22,452 nucleotides of DNA, taken from positions 1 through 22,452 of IMG/VR virus record IMGVR_UViG_3300021962_000705; one strand, given 5' to 3'. Both the position numbers and the translations under genes were made by a program. Positions 8,948 through 16,883 of the stretch are shown here, one piece after another. The notes under the pieces were generated by a model that worked only from the letters and a program-made list of their open reading frames with translations, had not been told where the DNA came from and ran no database searches. Each line of letters begins with the position of its first letter. Within the stretch, counting starts at the first letter, position 1. This DNA comes from a virus.

Positions 8948-9885
8948 TTAAACTCACACTCCACCATAACTTCAGTTAAGAACGCAACCATATTAATTTC
9001 ACTATCAGCGACAAACGCTTGCTTGTATTGATATTCAGCAAGTAGTAATACGAGCTGTGGAATCGCAGATGGTTTCATACATTCAGATGCACTATCATAA
9101 AACTTTCTGAATAGGACGACTGGATCGGTATCTAAATTCTCACCAACCCATTTACGAACATTAGTAAAGTCTTTTACTTTCATAAAGCCGATAAGCTCTT
9201 TTAGAGACGTCTCCTGCACGTTTATGAGGATACCACTATCGATCTTACCAGTAGCACTATAACGTTGTAGTTCATTCAACGTACGGCGGAAGTCTGGAAA
9301 GTGTCTTTCGATAACAGCAGCGACTGCTTTAGGTTCTGCCTCAACATTCTCTTGTTCGAGAATACTAAGGACGCGCTTAAAGAAACTACTAGCGAGCTTA
9401 GGTTTATCTTTGTTAGGGATCTTGAATTCGATTACACTACAGCGACTATGTAGTGGCTCGATAATTCTATTACGGAAGTTGCAAGTAAGAATGAATCCAC
9501 AGTTCTTACTAAACTCTTCCATAAAGTTACGAAGAGCAGGCTGCGTCGAGTTCGGATTGAGATAATCAGCCTCATCAAGGATAACATACTTACGTCCGCC
9601 AGACAACGATACACTAGAAGCGAAGTTGGATATATCGTTACGGAGAGTATCAATGTTGCCATTCATACTACCGTTAATAACAATATAGTCACAACCCAGT
9701 TCTTCAAGCATCGCTCGAGCAACTGTCGTCTTACCAGTACCAGCACGACCAGTCAATAATAAGTTCGGAACAACCTTATCGTCAACGAATTGCTGGAATG
9801 TTTGCTTCAGATCTGCCGACAAGACAGTATCTTGTATAGTCTTAGGCCTATACTTTTCCACCCACAGAAAGTGGTCATTCATCAT
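8944..9885 (-). CDS. 44: Clamp loader ATPase subunit (gp44-like, AAA+)
   Basis: 313 residues, the same size as T4 gp44 (319). N-terminal LWVEKYRPKTIQD is the RFC/gp44 box I signature; Walker A GRAGTGKTT at 46-54; Walker B VILDEAD at 101-107; SRC arginine-finger motif at 147-149. With gp62 it opens and loads the gp45 ring at primer-template ends using ATP. AGGAG lies 6 bases before the ATG. A near-consensus promoter inside the gene upstream should boost its expression, and RegA may regulate it. Confidence 0.96.
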   Translation of the reverse strand: MMNDHFLWVEKYRPKTIQDTVLSADLKQTFQQFVDDKVVPNLLLTGRAGTGKTTVARAMLEELGCDYIVINGSMNGNIDTLRNDISNFASSVSLSGGRKYVILDEADYLNPNSTQPALRNFMEEFSKNCGFILTCNFRNRIIEPLHSRCSVIEFKIPNKDKPKLASSFFKRVLSILEQENVEAEPKAVAAVIERHFPDFRRTLNELQRYSATGKIDSGILINVQETSLKELIGFMKVKDFTNVRKWVGENLDTDPVVLFRKFYDSASECMKPSAIPQLVLLLAEYQYKQAFVADSEINMVAFLTEVMVECEFK

Positions 9886-9904
9886 ATAAAACTCCTCAAT
9901 TTGA

Positions 9905-10045
9905 TTAAGAGTTGAGAATTCTCTTTAATCTTTCAATTGTTTCCTGTAATTCTCTTACAGTCTTCTCATTTTGTTCAAAACGCTGGAGTTGGCTAATCAA
10001 TTCTTCCAACTCATATATTTCATCCAGCACTTTTTGATTCATCAT
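9905..10045 (-). CDS. Small coiled-coil protein, 45-46 aa
   Basis: Product MMNQKVLDEIYELEELISQL and onward is a heptad-like, strongly charged helix (RELQETIERLKRILNS), i.e. a short coiled coil. The start is either of two adjacent ATGs (10045 or 10042); the longer frame to 10093 overlaps the 54-aa gene and is rejected. Both ATGs lie at or upstream of the start point predicted for the internal promoter, so this gene is probably read from the clamp transcript. Function unknown. Confidence 0.6.
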   Translation of the reverse strand: MMNQKVLDEIYELEELISQLQRFEQNEKTVRELQETIERLKRILNS

Positions 10046-10072
10046 TATATCATTCTTTCGAGGATTTGTCAA
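10044..10072 (-). promoter_or_regulatory. Near-consensus promoter TTGACA-17-TATAAT before gp44
   Basis: -35 TTGACA at 10072-10067, 17-base spacer, -10 TATAAT at 10049-10044. It is a full match to sigma70 at both boxes and lies in the end of the 54-aa gene. It would give gp44, gp62 and regA a transcript independent of the clamp gene. Confidence 0.8.
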
Positions 10073-10214
10073 CCTTTGCAAACTTGGCGGCAATAATTGC
10101 TAGCTCGCCTTGGATGGCCATTCTCTTTATCTCTCCTCGTCTATGAGGATCGACAATTGTTGCGAGATAACGCTTTGTTGTTTTGGTCATCTTGTACGTT
10201 GAAGTTGGTTTCAT
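10050..10214 (-). CDS. Small basic protein downstream of the clamp gene, 54 aa
   Basis: Begins MKPTSTYKMTKTTKRYLATI, then VDPHRRGEIKRMAIQGEL and a Lys-rich end. The ATG overlaps the clamp gene's stop as TGATG, so it is coupled to gp45 translation. I recall similar small proteins next to gp45 in other T4-like phages but cannot verify it. Probable nucleic-acid- or replisome-associated peptide by charge and position only. Confidence 0.78.
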   Translation of the reverse strand: MKPTSTYKMTKTTKRYLATIVDPHRRGEIKRMAIQGELAIIAAKFAKVDKSSKE

Positions 10215-10876
10215 CATTTACTTTCGAATGTCGAACTTGCTTCTGCAACAATCCAGTAATCTACATCATCCCCTTTAAAGTGCGAGATACCTTTACTAGA
10301 AATCTCAACATCATAGTCGCCAGCGATTACTTTAATATTCTCAGACTTAAAGATCATCTTAAATCTGTGAGCAGTAGTTCCAACTACAACGGCAAAGTTA
10401 TCAGCGGAAGGATTCTTTAGGTCTACCGCTTCAACAAAGATGCTCTCTCCATCGCCCACGACGGCAAGTTCAGGGAGCTTTAACACACCCATAGCCTTCT
10501 GTACGCGATCGAGAGTTGCTTGTGTCAACTTGAATGTAATCTCAGGATCTGCAACTTGAGGAGTCTTATCAGATGCTTGTACGATATTCTTAGGATCAGC
10601 AAATGTATAATTAACACGCTGTTGCCCATCGACAATTGTCATAAACTTATCTTGAGCTGTTAGAGTAGGTTTGTCGAACAAACTCAATACGCTTAGGAAT
10701 TTACTCAGATCATAGATTGCAAATTGACCATCAACAGAGTCCTTCAACTTGGCATGAGCCAGTATTGTTTTGTTAGGTGACATCGTTTTAAGAACGTCAC
10801 CAGGCCTAAACATAATTGAAGGATTAATGCTCGCAAAGTTCTTGAGGATAGAGAGGGTTCTGCCTTCAAGTTTCAT
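10214..10876 (-). CDS. 45: DNA polymerase sliding clamp (gp45-like)
   Basis: 220 residues (T4 gp45 has 228) beginning MKLEGRTLSILKNFASINPS, with FRPGDVLKTMSPNKTILAHAK and YDLSKFLSVLSLFDKPTL, typical of gp45 N-domains. As a trimeric ring it tethers the polymerase and, in T4, also activates late transcription together with gp33 and gp55. AAGGAG lies upstream of the ATG at normal spacing. It precedes the clamp loader genes, as in T4. Confidence 0.95.
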   Translation of the reverse strand: MKLEGRTLSILKNFASINPSIMFRPGDVLKTMSPNKTILAHAKLKDSVDGQFAIYDLSKFLSVLSLFDKPTLTAQDKFMTIVDGQQRVNYTFADPKNIVQASDKTPQVADPEITFKLTQATLDRVQKAMGVLKLPELAVVGDGESIFVEAVDLKNPSADNFAVVVGTTAHRFKMIFKSENIKVIAGDYDVEISSKGISHFKGDDVDYWIVAEASSTFESK

Positions 10877-10894
10877 AATATAATTCTCCTTAAT

Positions 10895-11842
10895 TTACTT
10901 CTTTGGTTTATTCAGTTTACCCACATCGGCTGTTGCAGAAGCACCAATCGAAGCAAGGTCAGCTAAGCTACCGCCGAATACATAACTACCAACGTGCTGT
11001 AATTGCATCCACGGACAGAACCATACACGAGCTCCCATCCGTTCAACGTTGTAGCAGAACATATAATCTTCTGACAGATAACGTTTAGATGAAGTCTTCT
11101 CACCCTCAATCATTTTCTTAGCCAATTCGACGTCTGCTTTACCAGCCGCAACATCAGCCAGCAATTGATGAAGGTTTTCATATCCATAACCACGATCAAT
11201 TACGCAATCGAAGTATGCGTGAATCTCACGCGAGCCATCAAAGTGTTCTGTACGAACATGATCAGGTTTATATGATAGGTGAGGATATGCTTTCTTATAG
11301 TCCTCAAATGTCTTACGACGAACCATCATAAAGCCAGTACCAATCTCCATAACTTCAACTGGAGAACCAATTGGAATTTCTTTCTGACTACCTTTGGGAT
11401 TGAACACATAATCGCCAACATACTTCTCAAGAACATTAGCATCTTTATCTGCAACACCCTTATCAACAGCTTGCTTGATCTTTTCCCAAGAGATACATTT
11501 CTTAGGATATGGACCACCCATTACATCATATGGACTCTCATCCGTCATCAATGCCAATAGAGCCAAGACATCCTGTGGATTGAATCCGATGTCTGAGTCA
11601 ATAAACATCAGATGAGTTGCTTCACTACGCAAGAACTCATCAACACAATAATTACGCGCACGGGTAATTAACGATTCGTTGAAGAGGAAGTAGAGTTGTA
11701 GGGGGATTTGATATTTGGCACATACTGCAGAAAGGTCTGCAATCGAGCGTGTAAACATACCAGCACACGCACCGCCATACATTGGAGTCGCTACAAACAG
11801 TTTACGTTTTTGCAATTCCGAAATTTCAACTTTAATTTCCAT
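10895..11842 (-). CDS. GT-A type glycosyltransferase-like protein
   Basis: 315 residues. LFVATPMYGGACAGMFTRSI opens a nucleotide-sugar fold; THLMFIDSDIGFNPQDVLAL carries the DxD metal motif (Asp82-Ser-Asp84); later EIGTGFMMVRRKTFED is like the acceptor-side GTGFMLIRR of such enzymes, and YLSEDYMFCYN follows. It should transfer a sugar from a nucleotide sugar; the acceptor could be modified DNA, protein or host glycan. Its place among nucleotide and 7-deazaguanine genes makes DNA a plausible acceptor, but that is inference. Confidence 0.8.
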   Translation of the reverse strand: MEIKVEISELQKRKLFVATPMYGGACAGMFTRSIADLSAVCAKYQIPLQLYFLFNESLITRARNYCVDEFLRSEATHLMFIDSDIGFNPQDVLALLALMTDESPYDVMGGPYPKKCISWEKIKQAVDKGVADKDANVLEKYVGDYVFNPKGSQKEIPIGSPVEVMEIGTGFMMVRRKTFEDYKKAYPHLSYKPDHVRTEHFDGSREIHAYFDCVIDRGYGYENLHQLLADVAAGKADVELAKKMIEGEKTSSKRYLSEDYMFCYNVERMGARVWFCPWMQLQHVGSYVFGGSLADLASIGASATADVGKLNKPKK

Positions 11843-11844
11843 TA

Positions 11845-12345
11845 TTAATTCACTCCATACTTGTTATCATGTTGTTTGCCGACTCCATAGTCGCCATTAT
11901 ATTTATGTAACGCTTCAGCATCGAATGAAAGATATTGTCCAATCCGTGTACCCCGCTTGATACGCGCATTACCGATTGTAACATGCAATACACCAGCCAT
12001 TACTCCGTGGTATCCACTGTCGTATAATCCGGATGTCAAGAACAGACCATTACGATTGAGAGTAGAGCGAGTAATTACCCAACCAGCTTCGCCTTCTCCG
12101 ACGTTGATGATATTTTCCATAACAACCTCATAATGACCTGGTGTAAGATTAAAGTATCCCTCAGGATCAACCTTCATCTCATACTCTGTGCCACGGTGGT
12201 TCTTGTGTTCGTTAGAGATTTCAAACAGATCTGTCTTAATCTTAAAAACTTTATCGAGACGAAGATCAACAGCGTTTGGTTGTACGTCCCCTTCTTTGAC
12301 ATTCGTCAATGTCGATTTAGAGCTCTCGCCCATAATGTGCTTCAT
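11845..12345 (-). CDS. dUTPase/dCTP-deaminase superfamily protein
   Basis: 166 residues with QPNAVDLRL, TRSTLNRNGL and GLYDSGYHG. These correspond to the conserved motifs of the dUTPase/Dcd beta-barrel family (xRSSLxRxG and GxIDxxYxG). The Asp and Tyr of the last motif are kept, while Ile is replaced by Tyr. The Glu used by dCTP deaminases after this motif is not obvious, so I cannot decide between dUTP hydrolysis and dCTP deamination. Start 12345 was chosen: AAGGAG is 5 bases upstream and the ATG overlaps the kinase stop (ATGA). Role: supply of dUMP and control of dUTP. Confidence 0.82.
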   Translation of the reverse strand: MKHIMGESSKSTLTNVKEGDVQPNAVDLRLDKVFKIKTDLFEISNEHKNHRGTEYEMKVDPEGYFNLTPGHYEVVMENIINVGEGEAGWVITRSTLNRNGLFLTSGLYDSGYHGVMAGVLHVTIGNARIKRGTRIGQYLSFDAEALHKYNGDYGVGKQHDNKYGVN

Positions 12346-12923
12346 TGCCACTCCTTAATTAAACTTTCCATTACAACGTCCACCCTTGTATTAAGATATT
12401 CCATCGAACCATCGTTCAATATTATTTTATGTACTAAGTGATCATCGAAACCACGCTCTGTAATATGGCCATCGTATTCATAGCGCGGACGATTAATCTT
12501 TATAATCTTAGCATTCCACTTCTTAAGCATCGTGTACTCATTGTCGAATCGTAGATCAGTGATCACCCACAGCTTGTCCGGATACTGTCTAAACTGATCT
12601 TCAACATACTCAGTAAATTGTTTTTCATTATAACTACGCATCAACATACCAATCTCACGAACAACATGACGACCTGGTATGTGCTTCCAAGTCGTCGTTG
12701 CTTCTGTATCTTTGAATGAAGAGTGTACGCTAAAGTCCGATCTCTTCAGTCGATCATACTCATCATTGTTTGTTGGGTCGAGATTGAATATATGTTGGAT
12801 TACATTCTTAATAGGGTCAGCAAAAGCTACAGTTGCAACATTATCATACTTTGATTTGATAATTCCTGCAACCGTATCTTTACCACTACCTTTAGCACCA
12901 GTCAGTGCAATTATCTTTGGCAT
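12342..12923 (-). CDS. Deoxynucleoside monophosphate kinase (T4 gp1-like)
   Basis: 193 residues beginning MPKIIALTGAKGSGKDTVAG, with a P-loop (GAKGSGKDT) and ADPIKNVI, as in T4 dNMP kinase (gene 1). VITDLRFDNEYTMLKKW resembles the catalytic LID/CORE region. It would phosphorylate dNMPs before dNTP synthesis; if the DNA carries a modified base, this enzyme may need to tolerate it, but DpdA-type modification is made after replication. It overlaps the TGT-like gene end by 13 bases. Confidence 0.88.
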   Translation of the reverse strand: MPKIIALTGAKGSGKDTVAGIIKSKYDNVATVAFADPIKNVIQHIFNLDPTNNDEYDRLKRSDFSVHSSFKDTEATTTWKHIPGRHVVREIGMLMRSYNEKQFTEYVEDQFRQYPDKLWVITDLRFDNEYTMLKKWNAKIIKINRPRYEYDGHITERGFDDHLVHKIILNDGSMEYLNTRVDVVMESLIKEWQ

Positions 12924-13798
12924 AGAGAATTAATGTACCCAATATTAAAATCAACAATCTTCATCATAGATGGTACCTCATGTTGGTAATTAAAGTCAAC
13001 CTCTAATTCCAACTTTCCATGTTGCATACCAGACGGAGAACGATCGAACGGTCGACCATTCAAACCAGCCCACACAGCAGCAGATGAGTCCCAAGAATAG
13101 ATGTATGGCTTGAACTCTTGTAAAAGTTCAATCTCATTAGGACCATCGGTCATTCCTAAGCAATGGAACTTCTTAATAGCACCAACAGAATTAAGATGGC
13201 CAGCTGCCTCCAATGCTTTAAACATCTTCCAACGAGATAAAAATCGCTGTAAGCAGTAGCCCTTATGACGCTCACCAGAACCATGCTTCGATTCATCTAC
13301 TTCAAACGCAATAGGACACGTTAGAATCGATACACCAACTAAGTCAATGTCTTTGTTCTCGATCGCCCATTTAAACGATTCTAGCACGCCTTTCATGTCT
13401 CCAAACTCACTTTGTGGAACATAGAATGTACCAAAGCCAGCTGCTTTGAGTTCAGGGATCATCTTCTGTGCTGCTTCCATAGTCTTTTGCCACGGCTCTT
13501 TAGGATAGTCTGACATTACAATAACATCAGCTTTACATTTGTTGCCCATCTCGATCAGTTTATCAGACTCATACATCGGACGACCTTGCTTAAACATCTC
13601 AAAAGCTGAGTTGTCCATAATCTTTACTTTACCGTCGTTAAGATTAGCGTAGTAGTTTGCATACCCCTCATCTTCTTCTACTAAGTGAGCCAACAATAAG
13701 TGAGCTCCATTAGTATTAGTAAATCGTTCGAGATACTTTGTAGGAGAGATGTGGCAAAACTTAATAGGATCGCCCATGTTTTTGTTTAGTGGTGTCAT
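12911..13798 (-). CDS. TGT-like (DpdA-type) guanine transglycosylase
   Basis: 295 residues. Three TGT landmarks are visible: KVKIMDNSAFEMF (like TDSGGFQVF, Asp62), ADVIVMSDYPKEPWQ (like the DxVMxFDECTP region, Asp97), and FHCLGMTDGPNEIELL then YIYSWDSSAA (like YLMGVGTPEDL then MFDCVxPTR, with Asp237 at the nucleophile position). The four-Cys zinc site of tRNA TGT is not seen. This fits DpdA-type enzymes, which exchange guanine in DNA for a 7-deazaguanine. QueD-like, FolE and QueE genes nearby supply the precursor, which strongly supports the DNA-modification role. It starts next to the QueD-like stop (TAATG). Confidence 0.8.
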   Translation of the reverse strand: MTPLNKNMGDPIKFCHISPTKYLERFTNTNGAHLLLAHLVEEDEGYANYYANLNDGKVKIMDNSAFEMFKQGRPMYESDKLIEMGNKCKADVIVMSDYPKEPWQKTMEAAQKMIPELKAAGFGTFYVPQSEFGDMKGVLESFKWAIENKDIDLVGVSILTCPIAFEVDESKHGSGERHKGYCLQRFLSRWKMFKALEAAGHLNSVGAIKKFHCLGMTDGPNEIELLQEFKPYIYSWDSSAAVWAGLNGRPFDRSPSGMQHGKLELEVDFNYQHEVPSMMKIVDFNIGYINSLCQR

Positions 13799-14289
13799 TA
13801 TGCTACCCTTTGTGGTTTTTCAAAATATATACGGCATCCATTCTCACCGTCTTCAGCTACTTCAATACGAATGTCTCTACTAGGCCATTTTACAATGATC
13901 TTATCATACAAGTCTTTAGCAATCATCTCACAAGACTTATAATCAACGGATAGAGTCTTTTCACTATACCAATTTTCCAGTATACGCTTTAATTGAATAA
14001 ATTCAACATCCCGATCGTCATGGAATACTTCCATCTCTACACGGAAGTGGAATATGTGTCGATGAGGGGATGCAAGGAAACTGACATCCAACCAATCCCC
14101 AGTCGATAACTTTGGATCCGTTGCAGCAGCTGGGTATCGGTGGATACCTTCTTTTCGAAACGTCACCCAAATAAACGATTTTGGTGGTTTGCTAATAGTA
14201 ATCTGACTGTCGTTTGGAAATGGTAACGTGAACGTTTCGTTCGGTGCAGAAACGCTTGCTCCGCCCGTAATTGCTTCTGATGTCATCAT
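13798..14289 (-). CDS. QueD-like 6-carboxy/pyruvoyl-tetrahydropterin synthase family protein
   Basis: 163 residues. FRKEGIHRYPAAAT and PHRHIFHFRVEMEV match the His-rich zinc site of the QueD/PTPS fold (HxH and nearby His). SCEMIAKDLYDKI and IRIEVAEDGENG follow in the usual order. The usual catalytic Cys before HGH is not obvious, so activity may differ from classic QueD. In the 7-deazaguanine route QueD converts the FolE product to carboxytetrahydropterin. AAGGA precedes the ATG and the ATG overlaps the upstream stop (ATGA). Confidence 0.72.
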   Translation of the reverse strand: MMTSEAITGGASVSAPNETFTLPFPNDSQITISKPPKSFIWVTFRKEGIHRYPAAATDPKLSTGDWLDVSFLASPHRHIFHFRVEMEVFHDDRDVEFIQLKRILENWYSEKTLSVDYKSCEMIAKDLYDKIIVKWPSRDIRIEVAEDGENGCRIYFEKPQRVA

Positions 14290-14693
14290 ATAGTTTCCTT
14301 CTTTGTGCTATGGAGTGTGTAGTAGACCCACTTTGCCTGCTTAGCAGTTAGTAGTCTCAACTCAGTAATTCCGGTGTTATCATAATATAGATTATTATCA
14401 CTTATTTTTAAATAATTTTCAACCCATACTTTTGTTGGACCTGGATTAGGGAATATTTCAGTCAACCATTTCTTCTCAAGCGCTTCCGCTTGTTCTTTAG
14501 TAGAACATGGTTTTGAAAATTTACAAACGATTTTCCAATCGCTATAATTTTTAGTATAACCATCATTAACCTTGGGATTAAATCTATCCATCACATCCCA
14601 ATGATGTGTTATACCAAACTTCACAAACACCTTATCAGGATCAGGCATTGGATACTTGATATTTGTAAATTCACAAACGTAAAACTTATGCAT
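14286..14693 (-). CDS. Putative GIY-YIG/T5orf172-like protein
   Basis: Begins MHKFYVCEFTNIKYPMPDPD. KFYVCEF, VFVKFGITHHWDVMDRF, EQAEALEKKWL and a later Trp-Val segment recall the YV...KIGIT...R...E layout of GIY-YIG-like nuclease domains. The match is partial and no experimentally defined active site is certain. Start 14693 was preferred because the upstream ATG at 14720 lies within a terminator hairpin. It ends in ATGA overlap with the QueD-like gene. It could be a homing-type endonuclease or a repurposed domain. Confidence 0.6.
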   Translation of the reverse strand: MHKFYVCEFTNIKYPMPDPDKVFVKFGITHHWDVMDRFNPKVNDGYTKNYSDWKIVCKFSKPCSTKEQAEALEKKWLTEIFPNPGPTKVWVENYLKISDNNLYYDNTGITELRLLTAKQAKWVYYTLHSTKKETI

Positions 14694-14701
14694 AATTTTC
14701 C

Positions 14702-14741
14702 ATAATAAAAAAGCCCACACCCCAACTAAGAGGTGCAGGCT
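14702..14741 (-). terminator. Rho-independent terminator after the winged-helix gene
   Basis: Minus strand: AGCC and GGCT, then CACC and GGTG, form a stem with a 2x2 internal loop (14741-14712), followed by six T and an AT-rich tract. It lies just downstream of the 88-aa gene stop. Confidence 0.75.
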
Positions 14742-14757
14742 CTATTACATACTGTTA

Positions 14758-15024
14758 TTAAACAGTAGCGCGGTCGAATGCTTGAGCGCCAAATACATTA
14801 GCAGCCAATGCAACCATAGAACGCTTAGGAGTACCCAAACGATACTTGCTTGTCTCACGACCTTTAGTATCAACACGCTTGTTCAAATAGATGGCATAAC
14901 CATCACGGCGCAACTCAGAAACTACTTTGGTTGGAGAACCAATGTGGAACTGAGCAGCAATTTGCTTAGCGGTCAATTCACGACCTTCTTTAAGAACATT
15001 CAAAATCTTTTGCTTTTGATTCAT
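14758..15024 (-). CDS. Winged-helix DNA-binding protein, 88 aa
   Basis: MNQKQKILNVLKEGRELTAK, then QIAAQFHIGSPTKVVSELRR is a helix-turn-helix, and a wing-like YAIYLNKRVD...SKYRLG follows: a compact winged helix. The gene has its own strong promoter, a perfect SD (AAGGTGAT) and a terminator, so it is an independent, probably highly expressed unit. It may be a phage transcription regulator; DNA targets are unknown. The basic C-terminus (GTPKRSMVALAANVFGAQAF) is not part of the motif. Confidence 0.85.
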   Translation of the reverse strand: MNQKQKILNVLKEGRELTAKQIAAQFHIGSPTKVVSELRRDGYAIYLNKRVDTKGRETSKYRLGTPKRSMVALAANVFGAQAFDRATV

Positions 15025-15082
15025 ATCAAATCACCTTTATTAAAATTAAATAAAACATATCTGGGGGGAACCAGAACTACTA

Positions 15083-15111
15083 ATAATACGCTAGAAAATA
15101 TAATAAGTCAA
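15083..15111 (-). promoter_or_regulatory. Promoter TTGACT-17-TATTAT plus 5'-terminal hairpin for the winged-helix gene
   Basis: -35 at 15111-15106, -10 TATTAT at 15088-15083. The predicted start point is followed at once by TCTGG-TTCCCC-CCAGA (15075-15060), a hairpin at the very 5' end of the mRNA that could protect it from decay. Confidence 0.75.
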
Positions 15112-15122
15112 CTACTATATGT

Positions 15123-15806
15123 TCAAGCTGAACGAGCAATGTTCAAGAACTCACGACGAACTTCTGAATCAGCTTCTGCAAACTTACCACGTGTCGATAG
15201 AGTTACAGTAGAAGATCCAGTATCTTGAATTCCGCGGCTCTTTACACAATAGTGCTGAGCATCAACATATACAGCAACATCAGGTGTGTCTGCAATGAAC
15301 GAAATTGTCTCACAGATTTGCTCTGTTAGACGCTCTTGCACTTGTGGACGCTTGGCAAAGAACTCTACGATTCGGTTCAGCTTAGATAATCCAAGAACCT
15401 TAGCGTGAGGAATGTACGCAACTGTAGCCAAGCCATCGATAATAACGAAATGATGTTCACAATTAGATTGAACATTTACTCGCTTCTCGCATACAAATGA
15501 ATTGCGGTAATCCATTTTATTATCGATTGTCGTACATTTAGGAAACTTAGTGTAATCAAGACCCCAGAAGATTTCATTGACATACATTTTAGCAACACGC
15601 TTAGGTGTATCTTCTAAAGAGTCGTCGGACAAATCAAGTCCAAGGATATCCATGATTGCATGGAAGTGGGGGATAATTTCATCGATCTTTTCGTCTGCTG
15701 GACGAAGAACTTCACTAGTCATAGGGGTTTCCAAACCCTTAGACAATAGATGTTTGTGTACTGCAAGTCCTAACTCTGCGTTAGACTTATGCGCTGGGTG
15801 TGACAT
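15123..15806 (-). CDS. folE: GTP cyclohydrolase I
   Basis: 227 residues. DTPKRVAKMYVNEIFWGLDY, SNCEHHFVIIDG (zinc Cys and catalytic His pair), GLSKLNRIVEFF and QHYCVKSRGIQDTGS (second zinc Cys in HxCxxxRG) are diagnostic of FolE. It converts GTP to dihydroneopterin triphosphate, the first step of folate and of 7-deazaguanine synthesis. With QueD-like, QueE and the DpdA-like enzyme it points to 7-deazaguanine production. A long leader with inverted repeats and its own promoter precede it, and AAAGGA lies 7 bases before the ATG. Confidence 0.95.
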   Translation of the reverse strand: MSHPAHKSNAELGLAVHKHLLSKGLETPMTSEVLRPADEKIDEIIPHFHAIMDILGLDLSDDSLEDTPKRVAKMYVNEIFWGLDYTKFPKCTTIDNKMDYRNSFVCEKRVNVQSNCEHHFVIIDGLATVAYIPHAKVLGLSKLNRIVEFFAKRPQVQERLTEQICETISFIADTPDVAVYVDAQHYCVKSRGIQDTGSSTVTLSTRGKFAEADSEVRREFLNIARSA

Positions 15807-15946
15807 TTATTTCCTTTCAGATTGTCGGTGGAAAGGTCAAGGACCACCAGATAAAATATATTACCTGGTGGAATACTTATAAAGACAATTCACCAGTTGA
15901 TGGGTATTGTCTATCTTTATAAGTCTAAAGTCAACTGCCAGTTGAC
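15807..15946 (-). promoter_or_regulatory. folE promoter and leader with three inverted repeats
   Basis: At 15930-15946 the palindrome GTCAACTGCCAGTTGAC overlaps the -35 TTGACT (15934-15929). With a 17-base spacer the -10 would be GACAAT (15911-15906). CTTATAAAGATAGACAAT and ATTGTCTTTATAAG form an inverted repeat across the -10. Further on, CCACCAGGTAA/TTATCTGGTGG makes an 11-bp stem, and a competing GGTGG/CCACC pairing is possible. These are candidate operator and leader-control structures; no known riboswitch motif is recognised. Confidence 0.55.
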
Positions 15947-16428
15947 AAAGTATATTGACCTTCAGGATCAGAGTCTTCTCTGTGTAAGTATTCGATAAAA
16001 ATATGGTGTTCGTCTTCTGATAGTTTAATTGCCTTATCACAGGCCTCATACACATCAGTCCAACGTAGCCACGGATGTTCTGGTCTCTTAACAACCGGTA
16101 CTACTACATTATAGTACTTAATTGTTTTGATATCTCTATCTGTAGAGTCGTCGAGACGATCGTACTCCATCATAGACCATACAGCAGATAAACCATAATA
16201 CTTACGCATGGCTTCATAATGCTCGAAACGATCTTCCGAACGTTGGTCTTCTAATGCACGAACAGGATCGTGAGCATCAGTGAAGTATTTCATTGCTTGA
16301 TTGAATTCACGTATTACTTCTTTACCGAAGATTTCGGAATACTTTTGTTTGAACTGTAAGAAGTAACAACGTGCGTTGTGAAAGTTCTTTTGCTGTTCGC
16401 GATTGATTGCAATATCGTTAGCATTCAT
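15931..16428 (-). CDS. Hypothetical protein, 165 aa
   Basis: Begins MNANDIAINREQQKNFHNAR. It is rich in charged and aromatic residues, mainly helical (EVIREFNQAMKYFTDAHDPV), with no membrane segment or known motif. The ATG follows the stop of the upstream gene by one base, so it is operonic. Its 3' end overlaps the folE palindrome and promoter. Function unknown. Confidence 0.85.
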   Translation of the reverse strand: MNANDIAINREQQKNFHNARCYFLQFKQKYSEIFGKEVIREFNQAMKYFTDAHDPVRALEDQRSEDRFEHYEAMRKYYGLSAVWSMMEYDRLDDSTDRDIKTIKYYNVVVPVVKRPEHPWLRWTDVYEACDKAIKLSEDEHHIFIEYLHREDSDPEGQYTLSTGS

Positions 16429-16429
16429 A

Positions 16430-16849
16430 TTACCACTCCGTCATTTCCATAGGATCTGTTTCAATCTCGAGATGTCCGATTTTAATCACGCCATCCCAAT
16501 CACGACCAAGACCATCACGGCCACCGGAAGTATAGAATGGAGCAGCAAACTCAACAATTGCTCCACCAGTGGTAAAGTTCTCCCCACTTTTGAGATCGAT
16601 ATCTTCTAAAAGGATACAACCAATCAAGCCAGCATCAACGCCGTAGCGGTTGTCCATCTGATCGCGATATTCACCATCACCAAACTTAGTTCCATATGAT
16701 GCAAACTTCCGTCCATCTTTCAAACGGAATTCGCCATCGTTACAACCATGATCATTGCGACCATGGAACATTAAGTGACAAACTTCGTCCCACTCATCAT
16801 GCATAACATAACAGAGGTCACCAATATAATATTTACCAGCTGGCATCAT
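16430..16849 (-). CDS. Hypothetical protein, 139 aa
   Basis: Begins MMPAGKYYIGDLCYVMHDEW. Gly- and Asp-rich beta-type segments follow (GRKFASYGTKFGDGEY, YGVDAGLIGCILLEDIDL). I recall phage and bacterial proteins with the same YYIGDLCYV opening, but no function is assigned. AGGAG is 8 bases before the ATG at 16849, so the longer frame (16870) is rejected. A consensus promoter lies 35 bases upstream. Confidence 0.85.
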   Translation of the reverse strand: MMPAGKYYIGDLCYVMHDEWDEVCHLMFHGRNDHGCNDGEFRLKDGRKFASYGTKFGDGEYRDQMDNRYGVDAGLIGCILLEDIDLKSGENFTTGGAIVEFAAPFYTSGGRDGLGRDWDGVIKIGHLEIETDPMEMTEW

Positions 16850-16883
16850 AATAAACACTCCTAAGAACAATTAATATAAGACT

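Noticed and set aside
9905-10093. 62-aa start for the coiled-coil gene
   Set aside because: The first 16 codons overlap the 54-aa gene and have unusual composition; starts at 10045/10042 are better.
14286-14720. ATG at 14720 as start of the GIY-YIG-like gene
   Set aside because: That start lies in the terminator hairpin of the winged-helix unit; the ATG at 14693 avoids it.
15861-16094. 77-aa minus-strand frame over the folE control region
   Set aside because: Covers palindromes and promoter, lacks a ribosome site and overlaps the better 165-aa gene.
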